Source: CAVSRC01 sp963798195 (GTDB taxonomy: Bacteria; Pseudomonadota; Alphaproteobacteria; Rhizobiales; Kaistiaceae). From it: a DNA stretch of 64,000 nucleotides. The DNA lies in NCBI GenBank assembly GCA_963798195.1, contig CAWCSF010000010.1, forward strand, positions 1,674,001-1,738,000. Reading direction: 5' to 3'. A program made the position numbers and the translations under genes. Each line of letters opens with the position of its first letter. The first letter of the stretch is position 1. Shown piece by piece: positions 18,611 through 25,492 of the stretch. A model generated the notes under the pieces. That model saw only the letters and a program-made list of their open reading frames with translations, did no database searches and was not told where the DNA came from.

Positions 18611-19513
18611 TCAAACTACCACGACGCCGGTGTGCTTGGCCTTTTCCTCAGGCTCGACGTGGATGGCGATGTGGACGTCGGAGACCTCTGCACGGAGGGC
18701 TTTCTCGATCCGGTCGCAAATCTCATGGCTCTCCGACACCGCCATGTTTCCCGGCACGACGAGATGGAATTCGATGAAAGTCATGCGCCCGGCGTGGCGG
18801 GTGCGCACGTCGTGCGCCTCGATGGCGCCGACGGCGTTTTCCGAGATCACAGCGCGGATGCGTTCCAGCGTTTCGCCCGGAACTGCCTCGTCCATCAAGC
18901 CGCCGATCGACACGCGGATCAGCCGCCAGCCCTGCCACAGGATATTGACGGCCACGATCGCGGCAAGGATCGGGTCGAGCACGAGCCAGCCGGTGGCGAG
19001 CGCCAGCATCAGGCCAATGAAGACGCCAACCGAGGTAGCGACATCGGTGAACAGATGGACGCCATCAGCGGTCAACGCCGGCGAGCGGCGCTTGCGGCCA
19101 ACGCGGACCAGAACCATAGCCCAGGCCGCGTTGATCGCGCTCGCCCCCAGATTCACCGCGAGGCCCAGGGCGGGCTGATTAATCGGATGCGGATTGAAGA
19201 GTCCGTTCCATGCGGACGAGAAGATCGACACGGCGGCAATGACGATCAGCACGCCTTCCAGAACGACGGAGAAATACTCCGCCTTGTGGTGCCCAAAGGG
19301 ATGGTTGGCGTCGGCGGGCATGTCCGAGTAGCGGATGGCGGCCAGCGCCGCGACGGCCGTCGCCACGTTGACGACGCTCTCCAGCGCGTCCGACCACAGT
19401 GCCACCGAACCGGTGAGCCGCCACGCCACGAATTTCAGCGCCAGCACAGCCAGGCCGATGCCAACGCTGACCAGCGCGAGACGCGACGTCGATGCTGAGA
19501 AACGGGTCTGCAT
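18611..19513 (-). CDS. Cation diffusion facilitator (CDF) metal exporter
   Basis: 300 residues: six membrane helices followed by a cytoplasmic C-terminal domain (about 205-295, ending near VHIAIHVEPEEKAKHTG). Metal-site residues are in SVALWSDALES (helix II) and ADGVHLFTDVATS (helix V), plus HPFGHHKAEYF between. CDF proteins exchange Zn2+, Mn2+ or Fe2+ for protons. The helix II site is S/D-type rather than HxxxD, and helix V HxxxD, so the metal cannot be fixed with confidence. Start MQTRFS at 19513 chosen by family alignment. Confidence 0.88.
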   Translation of the reverse strand: MQTRFSASTSRLALVSVGIGLAVLALKFVAWRLTGSVALWSDALESVVNVATAVAALAAIRYSDMPADANHPFGHHKAEYFSVVLEGVLIVIAAVSIFSSAWNGLFNPHPINQPALGLAVNLGASAINAAWAMVLVRVGRKRRSPALTADGVHLFTDVATSVGVFIGLMLALATGWLVLDPILAAIVAVNILWQGWRLIRVSIGGLMDEAVPGETLERIRAVISENAVGAIEAHDVRTRHAGRMTFIEFHLVVPGNMAVSESHEICDRIEKALRAEVSDVHIAIHVEPEEKAKHTGVVVV

Positions 19514-19646
19514 AGGATGATCGGACTGGCTTATTGAGGGTTGCAGTGCACGCCGATGGCGATCGTTTGCGGGCATAACGCATTTGCACGCCGGCCGCCA
19601 CGCTTGCCTGACCGGCGTCGAGGCGGACAACGCGAAGAAATAAAAC

Positions 19647-19659
19647 GTTATGCGATAAC
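19647..19659. promoter_or_regulatory. GTTAT-GCG-ATAAC palindrome upstream of the CDF gene
   Basis: A perfect 5-bp inverted repeat with 3-bp spacer about 134 bp upstream of the CDF ATG; a partly related GCATAACGCA sequence lies closer (near 19573). GTTAT...ATAAC is reminiscent of Zur-type sites in alphaproteobacteria, but metalloregulator identity is not established from sequence. Confidence 0.35.
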
Positions 19660-19778
19660 CAGTTGGCGCGCGTGGTTGATGTCAACCCGGCATTGCCGCA
19701 GTGCGGAACGTTTTTTTGCTTGTCGAATGTCACATGCAAGGTAGAATCGTGACAGTGCCAAGGTACGGGAGACAGACC

Positions 19779-19862
19779 ATGAGCCTAGCTCGACCGTTCC
19801 ATGTGGTCATCGTGTGTGCGGCGTTCCTGTTCATTGGGGCAATCGTTCTCGGCGCATTATAG
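19779..19862 (+). CDS. Candidate 27-residue membrane peptide
   Basis: ATG...TAG ORF encoding MSLARPFHVV followed by a hydrophobic stretch to LGAL, i.e. one short membrane helix with a basic N-terminus. GGGAGAC lies 5-11 bases before the ATG. A strong intrinsic terminator follows 40 bp downstream on the same strand, so there seems to be a real short plus-strand transcript here. No homolog can be checked; possibly a regulatory or stress peptide. Nearby genes on the minus strand are CDF and trkH. Confidence 0.5.
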   Translation: MSLARPFHVVIVCAAFLFIGAIVLGAL

Positions 19863-19902
19863 CCAAAAGCCGGCGACACGATCTTAGGGGCCTAAACAAT
19901 CA

Positions 19903-19945
19903 GAAGGCCGGGTTCGCGGAAGCGATCCCGGCCTTCTCTCTTTTC
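19903..19945 (+). terminator. Strong intrinsic terminator, probably bidirectional
   Basis: GAAGGCCGGG (19903-19912) pairs perfectly with CCCGGCCTTC (19927-19936), followed on the plus strand by TCTCTTTT. It ends the small peptide transcript. Read on the minus strand the same hairpin directly follows the trkH stop codon and may terminate trkH as well, although the U-tract is poorer there. Confidence 0.85.
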
Positions 19946-21392
19946 AGCGGTAGAACCGCGGCAGGAAGAGAATCAGCACGCCGAGAATTTCGAGCCGGCC
20001 AAGCACCATGGCGAAGGCGAGAATTACCTTTGCCGTTTGCGGCACCGCAGCGAAGTTGCCGGCCGGACCGATCGCCTCGGTTATCCCAGGGCCGACATTG
20101 CCGAGGGTAGCCGCGACCGCCGATAGCGCCGTCGCCGCGTCCATGCCGAGCAGGCTGAGCGCCACCGACATGATCGCGAAGGCCAGAAAGTAGAGATAGA
20201 AGAACGTGCCGACCGAGGCCGCCTCCTCGTCGCTGATGATGCGCTCGCCATAGCGCATCGGGCTGACCACATGCGGGTGAATGGCGTGGCGGACGTGCTG
20301 AACTGCGACGCGGATCATGATCTGGTACCGGAAGATCTTGACGCCGCCGGAGGTCGACCCGGTACAGCCGCCAACGAACGAAACCATGAAGACGTAGGTC
20401 GCAGCGAATGTGCCCCACGCAACCCAGTCGTTCGAGGCGTAGCCGGTAGTGGTCATGATCGAGATCACGCCAAAAACGGCGTTGGTGGTGGCGTCGAATC
20501 CGCCGATGCCGTGCTGGAGGTTCAGCCAGACGCCGAGCCCGGCGGCGAGGACGATGGCAGTGCCGAGGAACGCGACAACCTGCGGATCGATCCGATCGCG
20601 CAGGCGTCCCCTGCGCACCAGACGGAGATAGGCGAGGAAGGGAACGCCTCCCGCGATCATGAACACGATGGCCGCCCAGTCGAGCGCATCGCTGTCGAAC
20701 CACGCGAAAGACGCATCGTGGGTCGAGTAGCCGCCGGTGCAGATCGTCGTGAAGGCGTGATTGAGCGCATCGAACGGCGACATGCCGAGCCCCCAATAGG
20801 CCAGGAAGCAGGCAAGCGTGAGCGCCAGATAGATCTGCCCGACCGCATTGGCGACGCTGCGGACGCGCGGCATGACATTCTCAGACCGGTCGGACCACTC
20901 CAGACGGAAGAGCTGCATGCCACCGATCTTGAGGAAGGGCAGGATGAGGATGGCGAGGCCGATGATGCCGATGCCGCCGATCCATTGCAGGGTGGATCGC
21001 CACAGCAGGATCGATGGCGGCAGATTGTCGAGACCGACGAGCACCGTGGCGCCGGTTGTGGTGAGACCGGAGACGGCTTCGAAATAAGCGTCGATCGGGC
21101 CGAGGCTGACGGGATAGGCCATCAACGGCAGGGCACCGAACACCGGGACGACGAACCACGTCACGGCCGTGAGCAGCGCGGCATCACGGAAGCGAAGCTC
21201 GAAGGCGCGGCCCTTGGTGGTGAGGACACAGGCTCCGGCGAACAGCGCCGTGACGCTGGCATTGATCGCGAAGACGTCCGCCAGGCCATCCCTGGCGGCG
21301 AGCGACACCAGAGCCATCGTCCCCTCGCCCGCAGCAATCGCGAAGAGAATCCAGCCTAGGGTCAATACGGCGGGCCAGATCTGTGGCAGCAC
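19944..21392 (-). CDS. TrkH/KtrB family potassium uptake protein
   Basis: 482 residues with the repeated M1-P-M2 architecture of TrkH. Filter-like turns are visible as SGLTTTGATV (near 110), TTICTGGYSTHD (near 225), ISIMTTTGYASND and VGGCTGSTSGGVK. TrkH forms the K+ translocating subunit and works with the cytoplasmic nucleotide-binding TrkA, which is not in this window. Monocistronic on the minus strand. Confidence 0.93.
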   Translation of the reverse strand: MLPQIWPAVLTLGWILFAIAAGEGTMALVSLAARDGLADVFAINASVTALFAGACVLTTKGRAFELRFRDAALLTAVTWFVVPVFGALPLMAYPVSLGPIDAYFEAVSGLTTTGATVLVGLDNLPPSILLWRSTLQWIGGIGIIGLAILILPFLKIGGMQLFRLEWSDRSENVMPRVRSVANAVGQIYLALTLACFLAYWGLGMSPFDALNHAFTTICTGGYSTHDASFAWFDSDALDWAAIVFMIAGGVPFLAYLRLVRRGRLRDRIDPQVVAFLGTAIVLAAGLGVWLNLQHGIGGFDATTNAVFGVISIMTTTGYASNDWVAWGTFAATYVFMVSFVGGCTGSTSGGVKIFRYQIMIRVAVQHVRHAIHPHVVSPMRYGERIISDEEAASVGTFFYLYFLAFAIMSVALSLLGMDAATALSAVAATLGNVGPGITEAIGPAGNFAAVPQTAKVILAFAMVLGRLEILGVLILFLPRFYR

Positions 21393-21504
21393 GCGCTGAA
21401 GGCTCCGTCTTCATCTGGCCGAAAGGCAGGGAATCGGCCGCCCTGCCAAAGGCTGGCGTGACGGTTTAGCGCGGAAGCGGCGATCCGGCCAAGCCGGTCG
21501 GGCC

Positions 21505-22281
21505 TTACCAGTTTGCCGGCTGGCCGTCGCGGAAGAAGCCGCCGGTTGCATTGGCGGCATGCGTAGCCGCCCAGACGACGGAGGCGGCGCCCTTCTCGAC
21601 GCTGCGCGGAGCCGAGCGACCGCCCATGCGCGTGCGCACCCAACCCGGGCAGACCGCGTTGACGCGGATGCCGCGGAACGCGAGATCGCGGGCCAGCACC
21701 TTGGCGAGCGCGACGATGGCGGCCTTTGAGACACGATAGGCGGATGTCGGCCAGCCCGCGTTCGTATGGGTACCGTTGTCCACTGCCGAGGCGAATTCAT
21801 CGACGAGGGCGACCAGTTCGTCGCGGGTGAGATTGGGGTCCGAGAAACGCGCCCGGATCGCCGGCGAATAGGCGTGCAACTCGCCCATGCCGCTCGACAC
21901 CATGACAATGGCGCCACCATCCGCGATGACCGGCAGCAACGCTTCGGTTACGGCGAGCGCGCCATGAAAATTGACCGCCAGCGTGTCGCGCACGACATCG
22001 CTGTCGAAGCCATCGAGGGACACGGCAGCGTTATTGACCAGCACCTCAATGGTGCGTTGGTCGGCAAGGAGGCCATCGGCAAGCGCCGCGACGCTCGCCG
22101 GATCGGTGACATCGAGCTGGCGGTATTCCACGCCAAGCTTCTCGGCAGCGGCGCGGCCATCTTTCTCGCCGCGGCTGGTGAGGATGACCGCATAGCCTTC
22201 ATCCTTGAGCTGGCGACAGACCTCAAGGCCGATGCCGCGATTGGCGCCGGTGACAAGTGCCGTCCCTCCGGCGCCAGCCAT
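21505..22281 (-). CDS. SDR family oxidoreductase (carbonyl-reductase-like)
   Basis: 258 residues: Rossmann motif TGANRGIG at about 11-18, NNAAV near 88, catalytic Ser in VSSGMGEL and the YxxxK in AYRVSKAA. The insertion between Ser and Tyr (PNLTRDELVALVDEFASA) resembles eukaryotic-type carbonyl reductase/CBR1-like SDRs. Substrate unknown. It starts 2 bp after the pirin gene ends, so the two form an operon, perhaps for quinone or reactive carbonyl detoxification. Confidence 0.88.
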   Translation of the reverse strand: MAGAGGTALVTGANRGIGLEVCRQLKDEGYAVILTSRGEKDGRAAAEKLGVEYRQLDVTDPASVAALADGLLADQRTIEVLVNNAAVSLDGFDSDVVRDTLAVNFHGALAVTEALLPVIADGGAIVMVSSGMGELHAYSPAIRARFSDPNLTRDELVALVDEFASAVDNGTHTNAGWPTSAYRVSKAAIVALAKVLARDLAFRGIRVNAVCPGWVRTRMGGRSAPRSVEKGAASVVWAATHAANATGGFFRDGQPANW

Positions 22282-22283
22282 GG

Positions 22284-23198
22284 TCAGGCGCTCTCCTTGA
22301 TGAAGGTGCCGGCCTGAAGGTCGCGCACCGCCTGCTGAAGCTCGGCCTGCGTGTTCATCACGATCGGGCCATACCAGGCGACCGGCTCCTTGAGCGGCTT
22401 GCCCGAGACCAGCAGGAAGCGGATGCCCTCGTCGCCGGCCTGCACGGTAACCTCATCGCCGGAATCGAAGAGCACCATCGAACGGTTGCCGACAGTCTCG
22501 CGGACGAGCAGCTCGTTCCCCGCCTCGTCGCTCTTCTCGGTCAGCACGCCGAAAGGATGGGAGGCATCGCGGAACGTGCCCGAGCCCTCGAAGACATAGG
22601 CAAAGGCATGGCGCGTCGTCTCGACCGGCAGCGTCTTCTTCTTGCCCGGAGGCACCCACACGTCGATATAGTTCGGATCTGCGGCGACGCCTTCGACGGG
22701 ACCGCGCTTGCCCCAGAAGTCACCGACCACTACGCGCACGATGGTCCCGTCATCATCGACGATCTCGGGGATCTCGTTGGACTTGATGTCCTGGTAGCGC
22801 GGCCTGGTCATCTTCAGCGAGGACGGCAGGTTGGCCCAAAGCTGGAACCCATGCATGCGGCCCTTCTGATCTCCCTGCGGCATCTCCTGGTGCATGATGC
22901 CGCTGCCGGCAGTCATCCACTGGACGTCGCCGCTGCCGAGCGTGCCGCGATTGCCGAGGCTGTCGCCGTGATCCACCGAACCGGCGAGGACATAAGTGAT
23001 CGTCTCGATGCCGCGATGGGGATGCCACGGGAAGCCAGCGAGGAAATCCTCCGGATTCTCGTTGCGGAAATCATCGAAGAGCAGGAACGGGTCGAACTCG
23101 CTGGTCTGGCCGAAACCAAAGGCGCGGTGCAGCTTGACGCCCGCTCCTTCCATGGTCGGCTTCGCATCGACGACACGCTTCACAGGACGCAGGGACAT
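22284..23198 (-). CDS. Pirin family protein
   Basis: 304 residues, bicupin. The N-terminal cupin has the metal-binding pattern FPWHPHRGIETITYVLAG and HGDSLGNRGTL, then WMTAGSGIMHQE; the Pirin_C domain follows (GTFRDASHPFGVL...). Some bacterial pirins are quercetin dioxygenases, others act as redox-linked regulators; which applies here is open. First gene of a pirin-SDR pair. A palindromic site sits just upstream of its ribosome-binding site. Confidence 0.92.
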   Translation of the reverse strand: MSLRPVKRVVDAKPTMEGAGVKLHRAFGFGQTSEFDPFLLFDDFRNENPEDFLAGFPWHPHRGIETITYVLAGSVDHGDSLGNRGTLGSGDVQWMTAGSGIMHQEMPQGDQKGRMHGFQLWANLPSSLKMTRPRYQDIKSNEIPEIVDDDGTIVRVVVGDFWGKRGPVEGVAADPNYIDVWVPPGKKKTLPVETTRHAFAYVFEGSGTFRDASHPFGVLTEKSDEAGNELLVRETVGNRSMVLFDSGDEVTVQAGDEGIRFLLVSGKPLKEPVAWYGPIVMNTQAELQQAVRDLQAGTFIKESA

Positions 23199-23222
23199 GG
23201 GAAAACGCCTCCACAGGAGTGC

Positions 23223-23241
23223 TAGTTACCGTTGGTGACTA
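23223..23241. promoter_or_regulatory. Operator-like inverted repeat before pirin-SDR operon
   Basis: TAGTTACC (23223-23230), 3 bp, GGTGACTA (23234-23241): an inverted repeat with 7 of 8 matches, ending about 25 bp upstream of the pirin ATG. Repressors of the HxlR/MarR type often use such sites near SDR/pirin genes; no such regulator is encoded next to it, so this is inference. Confidence 0.4.
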
Positions 23242-23311
23242 ACATGGGCCAGCCGCCGAAAAACGCAAGAGTAGCGCCCGGCGCTGGCCGCAGACCTGCC
23301 CTGCCCACCGG

Positions 23312-23953
23312 TCAGCCCGCCGCGTGTTTGGCTACTTCCCGGGCAACCGCCTTGACCTCTTCGGCCGCCGTTCCGCCGGGCGCGGTTTCCAGCACCGTGC
23401 TGCCCTCGCCGATGCAGGCTGCATAGGCCACGCGGCTGCCAAACGACGACTGCGCCAGCGGATGGCCGAGCTTGGCGACCGCTTCGGCAATCTCGATGGA
23501 GAGGTTGCTGCGGGCGATGACGCGGTTGAGCACGAGCAGCGAGCGGGCGCCCTCGCGGGCGATCATGGCGAGCGTTGGTTCCGTCGCCCACAGGTCCACC
23601 GGCGTCGGCTGAACCGGCACCAGCGCCAGCGACGCCACCTCGATGGCAGGTCGGAGCTCGATGTCCGATTTCGGCGGCGTATCGACGATCACCACGTCAT
23701 GGTCGCGGGCGAGGCTCTGCGCCTCGCGCCGGGCGCCCCAGCCGCTGGCGGTCCGGAATTCGAGACCAGTGGCGCCCTCGCCCAGCCGCCGCTCGCGCCG
23801 CTCGAACCATTCGCCAAGGCTGCCCTGCGGATCGACGTCGAGCACCGCGACCGAATTGCCGCCGATCACGTAGGCGATAGCAAGGTGGGCGGCTACCGTG
23901 GTCTTGCCCGCGCCGCCCTTCTGCTGGGCGATGGTGACAATCAAACCGGCCAT
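23312..23953 (-). CDS. Orphan ParA/MinD-family ATPase
   Basis: 213 residues: deviant Walker A KGGAGKTT at about 11-18, switch region DVDPQGSLGEW and Walker B VVIVDTPPK. This is the short ParA type that binds DNA or positions cargo by ATP-driven dimerisation. No parB, chemotaxis or partition gene lies nearby, so the cargo is unknown. Start MAGLIV at 23953 by alignment; the in-frame extension to 24112 is unlikely. Monocistronic. Confidence 0.88.
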   Translation of the reverse strand: MAGLIVTIAQQKGGAGKTTVAAHLAIAYVIGGNSVAVLDVDPQGSLGEWFERRERRLGEGATGLEFRTASGWGARREAQSLARDHDVVIVDTPPKSDIELRPAIEVASLALVPVQPTPVDLWATEPTLAMIAREGARSLLVLNRVIARSNLSIEIAEAVAKLGHPLAQSSFGSRVAYAACIGEGSTVLETAPGGTAAEEVKAVAREVAKHAAG

Positions 23954-24065
23954 GGTCCGCTCTCCGCTGCCGAGACGTGGAGTGAACGCGACGCAACTGA
24001 CTGAATGCGAATCAAGCAAGGAGCGTACCGCGCCGGCCATGACGCAACGGCGATGCGGGATCGCG

Positions 24066-24884
24066 CTATTTCGTCGCCGCGAGTTCCCTGCCGGCGGCAA
24101 GAATGGCGGCATCCGTGCCGAGGGCGGTGGTCACGCTGCCCGCCTTTTCGTCGTAGGGCGCGCCGGCAAGACCGGAATCGCGCCACGGGCCGGTGGAGAT
24201 GGTGATGCCGCGGAAGACGAGCTGCCCGCCCGCGCGCGACAGGTGCATGCCGCCCGAGGACGCGCCGGTAGCATCGCAATCGGAACGGTAGAAATTGGTC
24301 GTGCTCGACGATTTCGGCACGCGCCGGACCTTGCAGCCCTGCACGACCGGCACGTTCGGGTCCATCGTCTCCATGCCGGCAGGGTGCGCGGTCACGACGA
24401 TCAGCGCCTCGCCATTGACCGGCGGGCCGGACGCGGGCGGAAACGGCTGTGCGCCAGCAATGGGCGTCGCCAAGCGCACGATCGCCCAGTCATTGTTGGA
24501 GCCGGGCTTCGGCGGCACCGCACCGAAGCGGGCGTTGGCGCGGTCCGTGAGCAGCGGCATCCAGTCCGATCCGGGCGCCTGCGGGCGGAAGAAGCATTTG
24601 CTGGCGCGCTTGCCGTCCGGAGCAAAGAATGTGTGTGCGGCGGTGAGCACGAGGTCGTCGGCAAGGTAGAGCGCCCCCGAGGCGACCTGCGGCCGCGGCT
24701 CGAAACACCCGACATGGCCGGAGACCTGGCGGATGCGGGCGACCTCGCCTGCCGAGAGGCCGAGCGTGGGGCCGAGGGTCAGCAGCGAGCCGCGATCGTC
24801 CGCGCCATCGATGATGTTGGCGGGGACAACAAGCGAACCTGAGGCCGCCAGCGCGGCCGCAAACAGAGAGCCGGCGAAGCTCAC
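24066..24884 (-). CDS. Trypsin-like serine protease, exported
   Basis: 272 residues from a GTG that overlaps the upstream TGA (GTGA). N-terminal signal peptide (VSFAGSLFAAALAASGSLVVPA). Catalytic triad visible: His in LVLTAAHTFF, Asp in NNDWAIVRL and Ser in CDATGASSGGMHL. The motif GASSGG differs from the chymotrypsin GDSGGP but fits bacterial V8-like/trypsin-2 proteins. Periplasmic or secreted; role unknown. Coupled to the DUF2277 gene. Confidence 0.85.
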   Translation of the reverse strand: MSFAGSLFAAALAASGSLVVPANIIDGADDRGSLLTLGPTLGLSAGEVARIRQVSGHVGCFEPRPQVASGALYLADDLVLTAAHTFFAPDGKRASKCFFRPQAPGSDWMPLLTDRANARFGAVPPKPGSNNDWAIVRLATPIAGAQPFPPASGPPVNGEALIVVTAHPAGMETMDPNVPVVQGCKVRRVPKSSSTTNFYRSDCDATGASSGGMHLSRAGGQLVFRGITISTGPWRDSGLAGAPYDEKAGSVTTALGTDAAILAAGRELAATK

Positions 24885-25147
24885 CCGTATCTCAGCTGGG
24901 CCCGCGCCTTGGCCTTGGCGGCCTCGACCTCGCGGTTGCGCGGCGGGCTGTTGACCTCCAGATCCTCCAGCAGATGATGGGCGATGTGAGCGACCTCATC
25001 GACGGCGCGATTGAAAACCGCCTCGTTGGCCTTGGAAGGCTTGGCGAAACCACTGATCTTGCGGACGAACTGAAGCGCCGAGGCGCGGATTTCATCGTCC
25101 GTCGCCGGCGGCTCGAAATTGGCGAGTACGCGGATGTTGCGGCACAT
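24881..25147 (-). CDS. DUF2277 family protein
   Basis: 88 residues, MCRNIRVLANFEPPATDDEIRASALQFVRKISG..., which is the whole length of the DUF2277 family. Function unknown; the pattern CRNIR(R/V)L at the N-terminus is the family hallmark. AAGGAG is placed eight bases before the ATG. Followed by the protease gene with a GTGA overlap. Confidence 0.88.
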   Translation of the reverse strand: MCRNIRVLANFEPPATDDEIRASALQFVRKISGFAKPSKANEAVFNRAVDEVAHIAHHLLEDLEVNSPPRNREVEAAKAKARAQLRYG

Positions 25148-25264
25148 GGTCTGTCTCCTTGCGTGCGCTCAAACATAGCAAGGACCGGCGGCATTTCCAC
25201 TGCCCGCTTGCCGGCCCAATCGCGACCGGCTAGCACCTCCACTTCTGCAAAAGGGGGAAATCCA

Positions 25265-25486
25265 ATGCCTTACGTGAATATCCGGATCACGGACGACGGC
25301 GTTACCGCCGAACAGAAGCGGCAGGTCATCAGGGAAGTGACCGACGTGCTCGTCCGCGTTCTGAACAAGCGGCCGGACAGCACGTTCGTGGTGATCGACG
25401 AGGTGCCAACCGACAACTGGGGGCACTACGGCGAGTCGGTTACCGAGATCCGCCGCAAGAACCCCAACGCCAACAAGAACAAGTGA
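25265..25486 (+). CDS. 4-oxalocrotonate tautomerase-like enzyme
   Basis: 73 residues; after Met removal the N-terminal Pro (PYVNIRITDDGVTAEQKRQVI) would be the catalytic base of the tautomerase superfamily. FVVIDEVPTDNWG is the second family block. Small hexamer-forming enzymes of this type isomerise enol/keto dienoates, but many are of unknown substrate. The Lys/Asn-rich tail is typical. Strong ribosome-binding site AAAGGGGG. Confidence 0.9.
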   Translation: MPYVNIRITDDGVTAEQKRQVIREVTDVLVRVLNKRPDSTFVVIDEVPTDNWGHYGESVTEIRRKNPNANKNK

Positions 25487-25492
25487 CACGGA

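Noticed and set aside
21425..21447. GGCAGGG...CCCTGCC hairpin after the SDR gene
   Set aside because: Stem is perfect but followed by TTTCGG only; insufficient to call a terminator.
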